Below, piece after piece: positions 8,570 through 19,194 of a stretch of 64,000 nt of DNA. The notes beneath the pieces were generated by a model that saw nothing but the letters and a program-made list of their open reading frames with translations, was not told the origin of the DNA and made no database searches. The stretch is from Shewanella cutis. Lineage in GTDB: Bacteria > Pseudomonadota > Gammaproteobacteria > Enterobacterales > Shewanellaceae. Position numbers and translations under genes: made by a program. Numbering within the stretch: position 1 is the stretch's first letter; each line of letters opens with the position of its first letter. The DNA lies in contig NZ_JACSDI010000001.1 of NCBI RefSeq assembly GCF_022410515.1, positions 930,001 to 994,000 of the forward strand, given 5' to 3'.

Positions 8570-9355
8570 TTAGCGGCCAAACATCAGGGCTGTCAGTAAA
8601 AAGTCTAATGCCAATACGGCGAGGCTTGATTGCACCACAGTTGAGGTGGTTGCACGGCTGATCCCCTCTGGGTTAGGGATCACTTGATAACCACGGTAGA
8701 GGGCAATCCAAGTCACCACCACGGCAAAGACACCGCTCTTAATCAGGCAGTTAACAATGTCTTGGCGCCATTCTACCGAGGCTTGCAGAATTGACCAGAA
8801 GGCACCGCTATCGATCCCCTTCCACTCAACGCCCACTAAATGGCCGCCATAAATCCCAACCGCGGTAAACATCAACGCCAATAAAGGCATGCTGATCACC
8901 CCTGCCCAAAATCGTGGCGCAATGATTTGTCTGAGTGGGTCAATCGCCATCATCTCTAAGCTGGATAACTGCTCAGTGCTCTTCATCAGACCGATTTCGG
9001 CGGTGAGTGCCGAACCTGCGCGGCCAGCAAATAACAATGCAGTGACCACGGGGCCAAGTTCACGCAGTAAACTTAAGGCCACCATCGGGCCTAAGCTCTC
9101 CTCCGTACCAAACCCGACTAAGATGTTGTAGCCCTGCAGCGCCAACACCATGCCGATAAACAGGCCGGAGACCACAATAATGACCATAGATTGTACGCCG
9201 ACCACATAGATTTGGCGCAATAATAATGGAAAACCTTTACGCACCCGAGGCCAACGAACAATCGCGCCCCAGAGCATCAGGCCTGCACGGCCAAAACCGA
9301 GCACTAACTCGATAGCGCTGCGGCCAAGGTCGGCAATACTATCTAATAACTTCAC
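8570..9355 (-). CDS. mlaE: Mla complex permease MlaE
   Basis: A 261-residue inner-membrane permease of the MlaE/YrbE family with five to six hydrophobic segments. The conserved stretch [23 protein letters not shown] followed by [17 protein letters not shown] is complete. It forms the dimeric transmembrane core of the lipid transporter with MlaF, MlaD and MlaB. The start overlaps the mlaF stop by 4 bp (ATGA type), which implies translational coupling. Confidence 0.96.
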   Translation of the reverse strand: MKLLDSIADLGRSAIELVLGFGRAGLMLWGAIVRWPRVRKGFPLLLRQIYVVGVQSMVIIVVSGLFIGMVLALQGYNILVGFGTEESLGPMVALSLLRELGPVVTALLFAGRAGSALTAEIGLMKSTEQLSSLEMMAIDPLRQIIAPRFWAGVISMPLLALMFTAVGIYGGHLVGVEWKGIDSGAFWSILQASVEWRQDIVNCLIKSGVFAVVVTWIALYRGYQVIPNPEGISRATTSTVVQSSLAVLALDFLLTALMFGR

Positions 9356-10170
9356 TTGCCAACTCCTTTTGCCAATAATTCTTGCTGATAATCCTTTGCC
9401 GGATAATGGAACGGCACAGGACCATCTGGCGCACCTTGAATAAACTGCTTGAGCTGCGGATTATCCGCATGCTTTAATTCCTCAGGCGTGCCATGGGCAA
9501 TAACTTTTTTATCTGCAACCACATACACATAATCTGCAATCCCGAGCACTTCATCCACATCGTGGGACACCACAACCGAGGTTAAATTAAGTGCATCGGA
9601 AAGTTCGCGGATAAGCTTAACCAGCACGCCCATGGAAATCGGGTCTTGTCCGGCAAAGGGCTCATCGTACATCACCATTTCAGGCTCAAGGGCTATCGCC
9701 CGAGCCAACGCTGCACGGCGCTGCATCCCTCCGGATAATTCGCTGGGCATCATCTGCGCGGCGCCCCGCAGGCCAACGGCCTCAAGTTTCATCAGCACGA
9801 TAGTGCGAATAATCTCTTCGGGCAGGCCTGAATGTTCACGTAGCGCAAAGGCAACGTTATCGAAGACGTTGATATCGGTGAACAAGGCGCCACTTTGAAA
9901 CAACATGCTCATGCGTTTACGCAGTTCGAATAATTGGCTACGACTCGCACCATGCACATCCTGTCCATCAAACAACACTTGGCCGCTGTCGGGTGTTAAT
10001 TGTCCACCGATAAGCTTCAGCAAGGTGGTTTTACCTATCCCACTAGGCCCCATAATAGCGGTAACTTTGCCCCTAGGAATAGACAGGCTAATATCTTCGT
10101 ATATGACACGCTGACCACGGCTAAAGCCCAAATGACGGATCTCAACCAACGGCGTTTGTTCTTGAGTCAT
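9352..10170 (-). CDS. mlaF: Mla complex ATPase MlaF
   Basis: A 272-residue ABC ATPase that powers MlaFEDB. Walker A is [12 protein letters not shown] (about residues 40-51), the signature is [14 protein letters not shown], Walker B is [13 protein letters not shown], and the switch histidine is in VVSHDVDEV. The C-terminal tail after residue 245 ([16 protein letters not shown]) is the extension that contacts the partner subunit in MlaF. It is the first gene of the unit; the promoter should lie in the divergent gap to kdsD. Confidence 0.96.
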   Translation of the reverse strand: MTQEQTPLVEIRHLGFSRGQRVIYEDISLSIPRGKVTAIMGPSGIGKTTLLKLIGGQLTPDSGQVLFDGQDVHGASRSQLFELRKRMSMLFQSGALFTDINVFDNVAFALREHSGLPEEIIRTIVLMKLEAVGLRGAAQMMPSELSGGMQRRAALARAIALEPEMVMYDEPFAGQDPISMGVLVKLIRELSDALNLTSVVVSHDVDEVLGIADYVYVVADKKVIAHGTPEELKHADNPQLKQFIQGAPDGPVPFHYPAKDYQQELLAKGVGK

Positions 10171-10751
10171 GTTTGATTCCGATATTTGAAAGAGGTGGCC
10201 TACGCTTCCAGCCTAGACCAATCGAAGAGCCGCAAATTGTACGTAATTGCGCTTTAACCTACAACAGAATCGACACTATCGTCCTGCGATACTTTCAATT
10301 TGCCTCATTTCCAGCGAGAATGCGCCCTAAGTTTCCGCTCAGTGAAGCTAAAGTGTTACTTAATGTTTTCGTCTATGTTGGCAGATAAGCAAAATTGTTT
10401 GCTTAACAGTCATAGCATAAGTGAATGTACACTGACATAACGCGACTACCACTTAAGTCAAAAGCACTATCGAGTGCCAGCATTAAACGTCAAAGTGAGC
10501 ATCAGAGTTGCCATGCTCAATACGAGTGGCAACAGGGTGTAACAACAAAGACAATGATATTGCTCAAAGCATTCAAAGGCTAAACAAGTTAATCTGCCCT
10601 TTTGCTTTGGCAGCTTATGAGCACTGAGTTTTAACAAAAAAATGCGACTCAGAGAAAGAAGCCGTTAATTTTATCATCTTTATCGCGTACCAAATTGTGC
10701 TATTCCAATCCCAGACGGGGCGACAAAGACAATGCAAGAAGAGAGATAGAC
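10171..10751. promoter_or_regulatory. Divergent control region between mlaF and kdsD
   Basis: About 580 bp with no credible gene. A 71-codon open frame at 10173-10388 has no ribosome-binding site or recognisable motif. Two small hairpins are visible: GCACT/AGTGC near 10464-10477 and GTTGCCA/TGGCAAC near 10507-10533. E. coli carries the antiporter gene yrbG (chaA-like) between these operons; no trace of it could be read here. Confidence 0.5.
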
Positions 10752-11729
10752 ATGGTAGACCAATCACAATTGCGCCAGTGGGGCTGTAAAGTCATCGATA
10801 TTGAAAAATCGGCCCTCGACAATCTTTATCAGTACGTCGATTCCGTTGAATTCGCCCAAGCCTGTGAATTAATTCTCAACTGTAGCGGCAAAGTCATCGT
10901 GATGGGGATGGGGAAATCCGGCCATATTGGCAATAAAATCTCTGCCACCCTCGCCAGTACAGGCACTCCGGCCTTCTTCGTGCATCCAGGCGAAGCCAGC
11001 CATGGCGACTTAGGCGTACTCTCTGACAACGATATTATTCTCGCCATCTCAAACTCGGGCGAATCAAGTGAAATCCTCGCACTGATGCCCGTTATCCAGC
11101 GTAAAGCCATTCCGGTGATCGCCATGACGGGCAAACCTGAGTCCACTATGGCACGTTTGGCCAAAATTCATTTATGCATTGAAGTACCAGAAGAAGCCTG
11201 TCCGCTCGGGCTCGCCCCCACTTCCAGCACCACCGCAACCTTAGTGATGGGAGATGCGATGGCGATTGCGCTGCTGCAAGCTAAAGGCTTTACTCGAGAC
11301 GATTTCGCTATGTCTCACCCAGGCGGCGCTTTGGGTCGTAAACTACTGTTAAAAGTCAGTAATGTGATGCACTGTGGCGATGACTTACCGCTGGTCAAAC
11401 ACGATATCTGCATTACCGATGCCCTGTATGAGATCTCCAAAAAAGGCCTCGGCATGACTGCAGTTATCGATGAGCAAAACAAACTTGTGGGTATTTTTAC
11501 CGATGGCGACTTACGCCGCGTCATCGATGCCCAAGTCAACCTGCGCACCACACCGATCGCAGATGTGATGACGCGAAACTGTGTCACTATTACTGAAAAC
11601 GTCTTAGCAGCGCAGGCGCTGCAAGTGATGGACTCTAGAAATATCAACGGGTTAATAGTGATAGATAAAGAAAATCATCCTGTCGGTGCACTCAATATGC
11701 TCGATATGGTTAAAGCGGGAGTCATTTAA
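10752..11729 (+). CDS. kdsD: Arabinose-5-phosphate isomerase KdsD
   Basis: A 325-residue cytoplasmic enzyme converting ribulose 5-phosphate to arabinose 5-phosphate, the first step toward Kdo for lipopolysaccharide. A SIS sugar isomerase domain (about 35-175, with GMGKSGHIGNKISATLAS and the SHGDLG loop) is followed by two CBS domains (about 205-325). I chose the ATG at 10752, preceded by AGAAGAGAG, because it gives the usual length; the frame is open further upstream. The stop TAA overlaps the kdsC ATG by one base. Confidence 0.96.
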   Translation: MVDQSQLRQWGCKVIDIEKSALDNLYQYVDSVEFAQACELILNCSGKVIVMGMGKSGHIGNKISATLASTGTPAFFVHPGEASHGDLGVLSDNDIILAISNSGESSEILALMPVIQRKAIPVIAMTGKPESTMARLAKIHLCIEVPEEACPLGLAPTSSTTATLVMGDAMAIALLQAKGFTRDDFAMSHPGGALGRKLLLKVSNVMHCGDDLPLVKHDICITDALYEISKKGLGMTAVIDEQNKLVGIFTDGDLRRVIDAQVNLRTTPIADVMTRNCVTITENVLAAQALQVMDSRNINGLIVIDKENHPVGALNMLDMVKAGVI

Positions 11730-12280
11730 TGCCACAACAAGGATTTTACGGCCCCATCAGCGATGACGTCTGGCAAAGGGCGCAAAAAATTAAACTGCTG
11801 ATCTGCGATGTGGACGGCGTGTTCTCTGACGGCCGCATTTATTTAAGTAATGCAGGGGAAGAACTCAAAGCCTTCCACACCCGTGATGGTTATGGCGTGC
11901 GTTCACTATTGACCAGCGGTTTTCATCTGGCCGTGATTACTGGCCGCCAGTCTAGAATTGTTGAAAACCGCATGACCGCCCTTGGGGTCAGCCATATTTA
12001 CCAGGGCGTGGATAATAAATTTGTTCCCTATGAAGAACTGCTATCGATCTACAATGTCACCGCGGAAGAAGTCGCCTATATCGGTGACGATATTGTCGAT
12101 CTGCCCGTTATGAACGTTGTTGGCCTAGCCGTCTGCGTCGCCGATGGTCATCCCTATGTTCGCCAACATGCCCATTTTGTCACAAACCTAAATGGCGGTC
12201 ATGGCGCACTCAGGGAGCTCACTGATCTGCTGTTACTGAGTCAAAACAAATTTACCTCGGCCCATGGGATGAGCATATGA
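11729..12280 (+). CDS. kdsC: Kdo-8-phosphate phosphatase KdsC
   Basis: A 183-residue HAD-superfamily phosphatase releasing Kdo from Kdo 8-phosphate. The nucleophile motif ICDVDGVFSDG (Asp31 and Asp33), motif II Thr in VITGRQS, and the metal-binding GDDIVDLPVM of motif IV are all present. It lacks a cap domain, as expected for the tetrameric C0-type KdsC. It is coupled to kdsD upstream and overlaps lptC by 4 bp. Confidence 0.96.
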   Translation: MPQQGFYGPISDDVWQRAQKIKLLICDVDGVFSDGRIYLSNAGEELKAFHTRDGYGVRSLLTSGFHLAVITGRQSRIVENRMTALGVSHIYQGVDNKFVPYEELLSIYNVTAEEVAYIGDDIVDLPVMNVVGLAVCVADGHPYVRQHAHFVTNLNGGHGALRELTDLLLLSQNKFTSAHGMSI

Positions 12281-12837
12281 GTCGTGTGACCCTCGCCATT
12301 ATCGCCTTTTTTGGTACTGCGCTGGTGCTGTATTGGCAAGTGCAGCAAAAACGCGGTGGCGATACGGATGACAGCTTGAACAACTCTGACAGGCCCGATT
12401 ACATTGTCGAAGATCTGCGTAGTATCGAATTTAACGAGCAAGGGCAAGTCAATAGTCGGGTGACGGCAAAGCACATGGAACACTATGAGCTGAAAAATCA
12501 AACTGACTTTACTCAGCCAGTCTATCTTGTTTATCCCGACCAAGGTAAAGCAAAATGGCAGATCAGAGCAGATCTGGGTCGACTCAACAAAGAAACTGGC
12601 AAGGTTGTATTAGAAAATAATGTTATTATCGATGCCATCAACCCAGGTGAACCCATACAAACCTTGTCCACCAGTTTTTTAGAACTCGATCTCAACACTA
12701 TGATAATGACCTCTGACCGCATCATTTACGTCACAGGGAAAGATTTTAATATTCAAGGGCAAGGCCTTTATGCCGACCTTAACGCGCAGGAAGTGCAATT
12801 GACCAGTCAGGTAGTAGGAACCTATGAAGCAAAATAA
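12277..12837 (+). CDS. lptC: LPS export protein LptC
   Basis: A 186-residue bitopic inner-membrane protein: one N-terminal helix (residues 3-20) followed by a periplasmic beta-jellyroll domain. LptC passes lipopolysaccharide from the LptB2FG extractor to the LptA bridge. Typical features are YIVEDLRSIEFNEQGQVNSRV and the repeated short beta-strands to the C-terminus. It overlaps kdsC by 4 bp and lptA by 14 bp, so the genes are probably translated together. Confidence 0.94.
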   Translation: MSRVTLAIIAFFGTALVLYWQVQQKRGGDTDDSLNNSDRPDYIVEDLRSIEFNEQGQVNSRVTAKHMEHYELKNQTDFTQPVYLVYPDQGKAKWQIRADLGRLNKETGKVVLENNVIIDAINPGEPIQTLSTSFLELDLNTMIMTSDRIIYVTGKDFNIQGQGLYADLNAQEVQLTSQVVGTYEAK

Positions 12838-13375
12838 TATATTACTTGCCAGCCTAATGCTCATGACAAGCATGAGTGCCTTCGCCAAGGTCGGTGACTT
12901 ACAGCAAGAAGTTAAGATTAAAGCCGTCAGCCAAACTGCTGATATTAAAAACAATCAGATCATTTTCTTCGGCCCAGTTGAAGTCGTGCAAGGTTCAATC
13001 AAAATCAACGCGGATCAACTACGTGCATTTTCAGCCGAAGGCGAAAACAGCAAGATTTTAGTGGCTACCGGTAACCCAGCCACTTATAGCCAAATCCTCG
13101 ACGATGGCCGCCCAGCATCTGCTAGCGCCAAAGAAATTCGCTATGAAATGGCCACACGTACCTTGACGCTAACAGGCACCGCCACCCTTGACCAAGCGGG
13201 TAGCCAAGTTACAGGCAATTTAATTCGTTACAATATTATTCAGCAAAAACTGATCGCAGAAAGTACCGGCAATGGTGACGATCGTGTGATTACCATCATT
13301 CAACCTGATAACTATCAGGAAGAACTGAAAAACGCACCTGAAGATAAACCTGTGAAAAAACAGGATTCTAAATGA
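12824..13375 (+). CDS. lptA: Periplasmic LPS bridge protein LptA
   Basis: A 183-residue periplasmic OstA-like protein with a signal peptide cut near residue 21 (SAFAK). LptA polymers form the beta-jellyroll bridge along which lipopolysaccharide crosses the periplasm. The repeated strand pattern around [22 protein letters not shown] and [20 protein letters not shown] is characteristic. The tail is rich in Lys and Asp ([12 protein letters not shown]). It overlaps lptB by 4 bp. Confidence 0.95.
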   Translation: MKQNNILLASLMLMTSMSAFAKVGDLQQEVKIKAVSQTADIKNNQIIFFGPVEVVQGSIKINADQLRAFSAEGENSKILVATGNPATYSQILDDGRPASASAKEIRYEMATRTLTLTGTATLDQAGSQVTGNLIRYNIIQQKLIAESTGNGDDRVITIIQPDNYQEELKNAPEDKPVKKQDSK

Positions 13376-14103
13376 CCCAAAACACCTTAAAAGCACAGAA
13401 TCTGGCCAAGAGTTATAAAAGCCGTCAGGTTGTTAAAGATGTCAGTCTGACGGTTAAAACGGGGCAAGTCGTTGGCCTGCTTGGCCCAAACGGTGCAGGC
13501 AAAACCACCACCTTTTACATGGTCGTGGGCTTAGTAAAAAGCGATAAAGGTCATATCTTTATCGACGATGATGATTTAACTGCCGACCCAATGCATCTGC
13601 GTGCTCGCAAAGGTATTGGTTACCTGCCACAGGAAGCCAGTATCTTTCGCAAATTAACTGTGCACGACAATATCATGGCAGTGCTGCAAACCCGTAAAGA
13701 ACTCAATAGCGACCAGCGCGAAGAAGCACTAGAGCAGCTATTAGAAGAGTTCCATATCACCCATATACGCGACAGCCAAGGCATGTCCTTATCGGGCGGT
13801 GAACGTCGTCGTGTCGAAATTGCCCGTGCATTAGCGGCTAACCCAAAGTTTATTTTGCTCGATGAGCCCTTTGCAGGCGTTGATCCGATCTCGGTTATCG
13901 ATATCAAGAAAATTATCGAACAACTCAAGAGTCGAGGTCTTGGAGTATTGATTACTGACCACAATGTGCGCGAGACCTTAGATGTCTGTGAACATGCTTA
14001 TATTGTCAGTCACGGTAGCCTTATCGCCGAAGGAACTCCTGCAGAGATCTTAGACAATCAGCAAGTTAGAGCTGTGTACTTAGGTGAACAATTCAGGCTA
14101 TAG
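13372..14103 (+). CDS. lptB: LPS export ATPase LptB
   Basis: A 243-residue ABC ATPase that drives lipopolysaccharide extraction from the inner membrane with LptF and LptG, whose genes are not in this window. Walker A is [12 protein letters not shown], the signature is [15 protein letters not shown], Walker B is [13 protein letters not shown], and the H-loop is ITDHNVRE. Length and motifs are typical. It is the last of five overlapping genes from kdsD; rpoN follows after 106 bp. Confidence 0.97.
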   Translation: MTQNTLKAQNLAKSYKSRQVVKDVSLTVKTGQVVGLLGPNGAGKTTTFYMVVGLVKSDKGHIFIDDDDLTADPMHLRARKGIGYLPQEASIFRKLTVHDNIMAVLQTRKELNSDQREEALEQLLEEFHITHIRDSQGMSLSGGERRRVEIARALAANPKFILLDEPFAGVDPISVIDIKKIIEQLKSRGLGVLITDHNVRETLDVCEHAYIVSHGSLIAEGTPAEILDNQQVRAVYLGEQFRL

Positions 14104-14209
14104 TTACTAAAACTGAGCGAATCAGCCTTGAATTTGGCAGCGCAGAGCGCCATCAATATGATATCAAGCGACCTAAACTCACAATAATAACGTAGGGATC
14201 AGCGGTAAC

Positions 14210-15685
14210 ATGAAAGCGTCACTCCAGCTCAAACTGGGTCAACAGTTAACCATGACGCCACAACTACAGCAGGCCATTCGTCTGTTGCAATTGTCGTCAT
14301 TAGAACTGCAGCAAGAGATCCAGCAAGCCTTAGACTCTAATCCTCTTCTCGAGCTGGAAGAGGAGCAATTTGACGCGCCTAGCGAACGTAAACAAGATAT
14401 CGCTGATACCGATTTTAGTGAAACCAGCGCCCAGCCACAGGAGCAAGACAACTCCACCGTGGATATTGCCGAGTCACTGACCAAAGAATCCCTGCCCGAA
14501 GAGCTCCCCATGGACACTACTTGGGATGAAGTCTTTACCGCATCGCCAAACTCAGGTTCTGGCGCCAGCCGTGAAGATGATATGCCGTTCCAAGGGGAAA
14601 CCAGTGAAGGCCTGTACGAACATTTAGAATGGCAAAAAAACCTCACGCCATTCTCAGAAACTGACTTAGCCATCGCCACAGCCATTATTGATGCCATAGA
14701 TGATCAAGGCTATCTCACTCAAAGCACTGAAGATATTCTTGAAGCCATGGGCAATCCGGAAATAGAACTGGATGAAGTTGAAGCGGTACTTAAACGTATT
14801 CAACACTTTGATCCCGTTGGCGTTGCGGCAAGGGATTTAAGCGAATGTTTACTGATCCAGCTATCCCATTTTTCTCCTGATACTCCGCATCTCGAAAATG
14901 CCCGCATGCTGATCAAAGATCATCTAGATCTGATCGCCGCCCGCGACTTTAGACTGTTAATGCGTAAGACCAAACTCAAAGAAGACGAGTTAAGGGATAG
15001 CATTGCGCTTATCCAAACCTTGAATCCTCGTCCTGGCTTACTCATCACTGCAGTCGATGAAGAATATGTGGTCCCAGATGTCTCAGTTTCGAAAAAAAAT
15101 GGCCGCTGGGTCGTTGAGCTGAACCCCGATTGCATGCCCAAAATCAATGTCAATCAGCAATATGCAGCAATGGCTCGTAGCTCAAAAAATCAAGCAGATA
15201 GCCAATTTATTCGTGGTCATTTGCAGGAAGCCAAATGGTTTATCAAAAGCCTTGAAAGCCGCAACGAAACACTGCTCAAAGTGGCAAACTGCATAGTGCA
15301 ATACCAACAAGGTTTCTTCGAATACGGTGAAGAAGCCATGAAACCCATGGTTCTAAACGATATCGCCGAAGCGGTAGAAATGCATGAGTCCACCATTTCA
15401 CGGGTGACCACTCAAAAATACATGCATACCCCTAAAGGACTTTTTGAACTAAAATACTTCTTCTCAAGCCACGTCGGGACAGATGATGGCGGTGAGTGCT
15501 CATCCACGGCAATCAGGGCTTTCATTAAGAAACTGGTTGCAGCGGAAAACCAGAAAAAACCATTGAGCGACAGCAAGATGGCTCAACTTCTGGCAGAACA
15601 GGGAATTAACGTTGCGCGCAGAACCATTGCGAAGTATCGAGAAGCGATGCTTATTCCCCCTTCCAATCAGCGTAAAAGTTTATAG
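14210..15685 (+). CDS. rpoN: RNA polymerase sigma-54 factor RpoN
   Basis: A 491-residue sigma-54 protein. Region I at the N-terminus ([31 protein letters not shown]) interacts with enhancer-binding activators. An acidic region II follows (about 45-130). The core-binding and DNA-binding domains include the helix-turn-helix [17 protein letters not shown], and the RpoN box is [12 protein letters not shown]. It reads promoters with -24/-12 elements. The neighbours lptB upstream and hpf-ptsN-rapZ-npr downstream match the conserved rpoN locus. Confidence 0.97.
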   Translation: MKASLQLKLGQQLTMTPQLQQAIRLLQLSSLELQQEIQQALDSNPLLELEEEQFDAPSERKQDIADTDFSETSAQPQEQDNSTVDIAESLTKESLPEELPMDTTWDEVFTASPNSGSGASREDDMPFQGETSEGLYEHLEWQKNLTPFSETDLAIATAIIDAIDDQGYLTQSTEDILEAMGNPEIELDEVEAVLKRIQHFDPVGVAARDLSECLLIQLSHFSPDTPHLENARMLIKDHLDLIAARDFRLLMRKTKLKEDELRDSIALIQTLNPRPGLLITAVDEEYVVPDVSVSKKNGRWVVELNPDCMPKINVNQQYAAMARSSKNQADSQFIRGHLQEAKWFIKSLESRNETLLKVANCIVQYQQGFFEYGEEAMKPMVLNDIAEAVEMHESTISRVTTQKYMHTPKGLFELKYFFSSHVGTDDGGECSSTAIRAFIKKLVAAENQKKPLSDSKMAQLLAEQGINVARRTIAKYREAMLIPPSNQRKSL

Positions 15686-15713
15686 CCTATTATGGATATC
15701 GGAGGACGTTTCT

Positions 15714-16001
15714 ATGCAAATACACCTAAGTGGACACCATATCGAGATTACTGAATCGTTACGGGCATATGTTGAGGAAAAGTTTTCAAAACTTGAACGT
15801 CATTTCGAACAGATCAATAATGTGCACGTTGTGCTCAATGTTGAAAAAATGCAACAAATTGCCGAAGCGAGAATCAACCTCACCGGTGGTGAAGTCTTCG
15901 CGACTTCAGAGCATGCCGATATGTATGCTGCCATAGACGTCCTGATTGATAAACTTGATCGTCAGGTTATTAAACACAAAGAGAAGTTAACAAAACACTA
16001 G
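15714..16001 (+). CDS. hpf: Ribosome hibernation promoting factor HPF
   Basis: A 95-residue short-type HPF that binds the 30S subunit near the decoding centre and promotes 100S ribosome dimers in stationary phase. The conserved pattern ITESLRAYVEEKFSKLERHF and the final MYAAIDVLIDKLDRQVIKHK are present. I chose the ATG at 15714, which has a GGAGGA ribosome-binding site 8 bases upstream; a longer reading would run back into rpoN. Confidence 0.96.
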   Translation: MQIHLSGHHIEITESLRAYVEEKFSKLERHFEQINNVHVVLNVEKMQQIAEARINLTGGEVFATSEHADMYAAIDVLIDKLDRQVIKHKEKLTKH

Positions 16002-16003
16002 CA

Positions 16004-16447
16004 ATGGAACTTCGTACCATACTGCGGCCGGAGTGCACAACCTGCGCCACTCCAGGCAGTAAGAAAAAGGTACTGGAACTTATCAGCGACTTAGCCGCTG
16101 CCCAGTACCCCACCCTATCATCTCAAGCGATCTTCGAAAGCCTTGTGGCGCGCGAAAAGATGGGTAGCACAGGTATAGGTAACGGTATCGCCATTCCACA
16201 TGGTCGATTAACCGATATAACACAGCCCATAGCGATATTGATAAAATGTGAGGAGCCGATAGCCTTTGATGCTATCGATAAACAGCCTGTCGATATTTTA
16301 TTTGCGCTGCTCGTGCCTGCCGATCAATGTCAGCAGCACTTAAGCACCTTGTCATGCATGGCTGAAAAGCTGAGCGACAAGCAAGTATTGAAACAATTGC
16401 GTAAAACGCATGATGAAACGGAACTCTATCAGGTAATCATTGGATGA
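16004..16447 (+). CDS. ptsN: Nitrogen PTS enzyme IIA-Ntr (PtsN)
   Basis: A 147-residue EIIA-Ntr protein. It accepts phosphate on His66 (IAIPHGRL) from NPr and regulates potassium transport, envelope and nitrogen functions by its phosphorylation state; it does not transport sugar. The neighbourhood with hpf 3 bp upstream and rapZ overlapping by 4 bp is the standard rpoN cluster. Several extra cysteines near the N-terminus (ECTTCA) are seen here. Confidence 0.96.
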   Translation: MELRTILRPECTTCATPGSKKKVLELISDLAAAQYPTLSSQAIFESLVAREKMGSTGIGNGIAIPHGRLTDITQPIAILIKCEEPIAFDAIDKQPVDILFALLVPADQCQQHLSTLSCMAEKLSDKQVLKQLRKTHDETELYQVIIG

Positions 16448-17298
16448 AACTGGTCATAGTGTCAGGGCGTTCAGGCTCAGGCAAATCGGTCGCACTTAGA
16501 GTGCTTGAAGATCTCGGCTACTATTGTGTCGATAATTTGCCTTTGCCGTTAATCGGCAGTTTGCTTGAACAGCTCAAAGGCAGTAACGATCTCGTCGCCA
16601 TCAGTGTTGACGTGCGTAACCTGCCGGAGCAAGACAAGGTACTCGTCAAACAGCTCGCTAGCCTGCCTGCGGGCACTGAACTTACTAGCTTCTTCTTAAA
16701 CTCCAGCGATAAAGTGCTGCTCAAACGCTACAGCGAGACTCGGCGCTTACATCCCTTATCTAAGAGCCGTGTTTCGCTGCAAGAAGCCATTAAGCTTGAA
16801 GGCAAATTGCTCGAGCCGCTGTCACAACAAATGGATCACTACATAGATACCTCGAATTTGAATATCTATGAACTCAGTGACCAAGTGCGGCAAATTTTGC
16901 TCGGCAGTGTCGATAAGGAACTGGTGATTAACTTTGAGTCCTTCGGTTTTAAGCATGGTATGCCCACCGAAGCCGACTTTATGTTTGATGTGCGCTTTTT
17001 ACCCAATCCCCATTGGGAACTTGAACTGCGTCCACTAACAGGCCTAGATGAACCCGTGGCGGAGTTTTTAAATCGCCAGCCACTGGTGAATAAGTTCATC
17101 TGGCAAATTGAGAATTTACTCGAAACTTGGTTGCCCCACTTAGAACGTAATAACCGCAGCTATCTGACCATCGCCATCGGCTGTACTGGCGGTCAACACA
17201 GATCGGTTTATGTGGCCGAGCAACTGGCTAAACGCTTTAGCAACGGTAAACACAAAGTGAATGCCCGCCACCGAGAGTTAAGCCATGCCAAAGCTTGA
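16444..17298 (+). CDS. rapZ: RNase adapter RapZ
   Basis: A 284-residue RapZ/YvcJ family protein. The N-terminal P-loop is GRSGSGKS (about residues 8-15); the C-terminal half carries the family segments [23 protein letters not shown] and [18 protein letters not shown]. In E. coli RapZ guides RNase E to the sRNA GlmZ, setting GlmS levels and thus amino-sugar supply for the cell envelope. It overlaps ptsN by 4 bp and npr by 14 bp. Confidence 0.96.
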   Translation: MKLVIVSGRSGSGKSVALRVLEDLGYYCVDNLPLPLIGSLLEQLKGSNDLVAISVDVRNLPEQDKVLVKQLASLPAGTELTSFFLNSSDKVLLKRYSETRRLHPLSKSRVSLQEAIKLEGKLLEPLSQQMDHYIDTSNLNIYELSDQVRQILLGSVDKELVINFESFGFKHGMPTEADFMFDVRFLPNPHWELELRPLTGLDEPVAEFLNRQPLVNKFIWQIENLLETWLPHLERNNRSYLTIAIGCTGGQHRSVYVAEQLAKRFSNGKHKVNARHRELSHAKA

Positions 17299-17560
17299 GC
17301 GCCAAGTTACCATCTGCAATAAACTCGGCTTGCATGCCCGCGCCGCCACTAAGCTCGTGGTGCTTGCTTCTGAGTTTGATGCCAGCATTACGCTGATCCA
17401 AGGTGAAAAACAGGCTTCTGCCGCCAGTGTTTTAGGACTACTTATGCTGGAAACGGGTATGGGCAAAACCATTACCCTGATTGCCGAAGGCCCAGATGCT
17501 GAGCCAGCCCTTAACGCCATTTGCGCGCTTATCGACGCTAAGTTCGACGAAGCCTGTTAA
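17285..17560 (+). CDS. ptsO: Nitrogen PTS phosphocarrier protein NPr
   Basis: A 91-residue HPr-like phosphocarrier. His17 in [10 protein letters not shown] is the phosphorylation site, and the region around the regulatory serine is [16 protein letters not shown]. NPr passes phosphate from EI-Ntr to PtsN encoded just upstream. It overlaps the rapZ end by 14 bp. No strong terminator was seen before mgtE. Confidence 0.95.
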   Translation: MPKLERQVTICNKLGLHARAATKLVVLASEFDASITLIQGEKQASAASVLGLLMLETGMGKTITLIAEGPDAEPALNAICALIDAKFDEAC

Positions 17561-17760
17561 TCGCATCGGCATCTAATCTCGATGTTCCCTACCGTTATTC
17601 AGTACCCTGTTTGGTTTTGATTTCAGCACCTTATACCAGTAAAACACATTTGTGACTCGACGCCCTCCCGTGCACTCAATTACAATATGCTGCTGCGCTT
17701 TGGCTTAAGTCCTCAATGGCTAAACGCCCACCTATCCACCATCGCCACCTTGGAGGAAAC

Positions 17761-19125
17761 ATGCCTGTAGAAGCCTCAGACAGCTTGCAAGTCGAACATC
17801 GTCTCGACCAACTGAGCCATGCCCTCAATAGCGGTATGTTTGTGCATGTCAGGCAAATGCTGCAAAACATGGCGGCATCGGATATCGCATTGATTTTAGA
17901 ATCCTCGCCCCCTAAGGCACGGCAAGTATTATGGCAACTCGTTGATCAAGATCAGCTCGGGGATATTCTCGATGAGCTCAGTGAAGAGCTAAAAGACCCG
18001 CTGATCAGCGCCATGAGCCCTGAGCGGGTCGCCAAGGCCACCGCCAGTATGGATACGGATGATCTGGCTTATATTCTGCGAAGCCTACCTGACGCAGTGT
18101 ATAAACAAGTATTGCAGTCCATGAGCCTGCAGAACCGCCAACGGGTTGAGCAAGCACTCTCCTATCCCGATGAAACCGCGGGCAGCTTAATGAACACAGA
18201 TACTGTGACCTTAAGGCCCGATGTCAATATCGATGTGGTACTGCGTTATTTGCGCCAACGGGGCAACCTGCCCGACACCACTGACACCTTATACGTGGTG
18301 GATAAGCACGATCGCGTGCTCGGCGGGGTCAAACTTGCCGATCTGCTCACCTGCGATCCCAATACTCATATCAGCAGCATTATCGATACCGATATCGAGA
18401 GCATCCCCGTGGGCATGTCCGACAGTGAAGTAGCGCAGCTGTTCGAGCGCCATGATTGGATATCCGCACCCGTGGTCGACAGTGAGGGCAAATTACTCGG
18501 CCGGATCACCATCGACGATGTGGTGGATGTTATACGTGAAGACGCCGAACACTCCATGATGGGAATGGCGGGGATGGACGATGATGAAGACACCTTCGCC
18601 CCTGTGCTGAAGAGTACTTTCCGCCGTTCACTCTGGCTGACGATTAACCTGTTTGCCGCACTGCTAGCGGCCTCTGTCAGTAATATGTTTGAAGGTACAA
18701 TCGAGCAATTTGCTACGATTGCGATTTTAATGACAATTGTCCCGAGCATGGGCGGGGTCGCAGGTAATCAAACCTTGGCCCTAGTGATCCGCGGGATTGC
18801 CTTAGGCCATATTGGCCAGAGCAATGCTCGCTGGCTGATAGGCAAAGAACTTGCCATTGGCTTTTTAAACGGCCTCATGTGGTCGATTTTAGTCTTTATC
18901 GCGGTCTTGGTGTGGAAAGATGATATTGCCCTTGCCAGCCTGATAGGTGGTGCAATGCTCATCAATATGACGGTCGCGGGGCTGGCTGGTGCAAGTATTC
19001 CATTGATTTTAAAACGCTTAAAAGTAGATCCTGCGTTAGCAGGCGGTATGGTGCTCACCACAGTCACCGATGTGATTGGCTTATTTGCCTTCCTAGGATT
19101 AGCGACCCTGTATTTAATGCACTAA
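17761..19125 (+). CDS. mgtE: Magnesium transporter MgtE
   Basis: A 454-residue MgtE channel. An N-terminal superhelical Mg-sensing domain (about 20-130) is followed by two CBS domains (about 135-255) and five transmembrane helices (about 275-450), including the pore-lining stretch PSMGGVAGNQTLALVIRG. It imports Mg2+ and is gated closed by cytosolic Mg2+. I chose the ATG at 17761 because TTGGAGGAAAC sits directly upstream; the frame is open to 17716 but without a comparable site. A terminator follows the stop. Confidence 0.95.
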   Translation: MPVEASDSLQVEHRLDQLSHALNSGMFVHVRQMLQNMAASDIALILESSPPKARQVLWQLVDQDQLGDILDELSEELKDPLISAMSPERVAKATASMDTDDLAYILRSLPDAVYKQVLQSMSLQNRQRVEQALSYPDETAGSLMNTDTVTLRPDVNIDVVLRYLRQRGNLPDTTDTLYVVDKHDRVLGGVKLADLLTCDPNTHISSIIDTDIESIPVGMSDSEVAQLFERHDWISAPVVDSEGKLLGRITIDDVVDVIREDAEHSMMGMAGMDDDEDTFAPVLKSTFRRSLWLTINLFAALLAASVSNMFEGTIEQFATIAILMTIVPSMGGVAGNQTLALVIRGIALGHIGQSNARWLIGKELAIGFLNGLMWSILVFIAVLVWKDDIALASLIGGAMLINMTVAGLAGASIPLILKRLKVDPALAGGMVLTTVTDVIGLFAFLGLATLYLMH

Positions 19126-19150
19126 CCCCAAATTTGCTCAAGCGAGCAAC

Positions 19151-19178
19151 AAAAATGGCGCAATTGAGCGCCATTTTT
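19151..19178 (+). terminator. Bidirectional terminator after mgtE
   Basis: AAAAATGGCGC and GCGCCATTTTT form an 11-bp perfect stem around a 6-base loop, with A and T tracts on either side. It separates the convergent mgtE and ModA-like genes and can serve both. Confidence 0.9.
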
Positions 19179-19194
19179 AAGCGTCGTTTAGCCA

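Noticed and set aside
10173..10388. 71-codon plus-strand frame beginning right at the mlaF start
   Set aside because: It lies in the divergent promoter gap, lacks a ribosome-binding site and resembles no protein I know.
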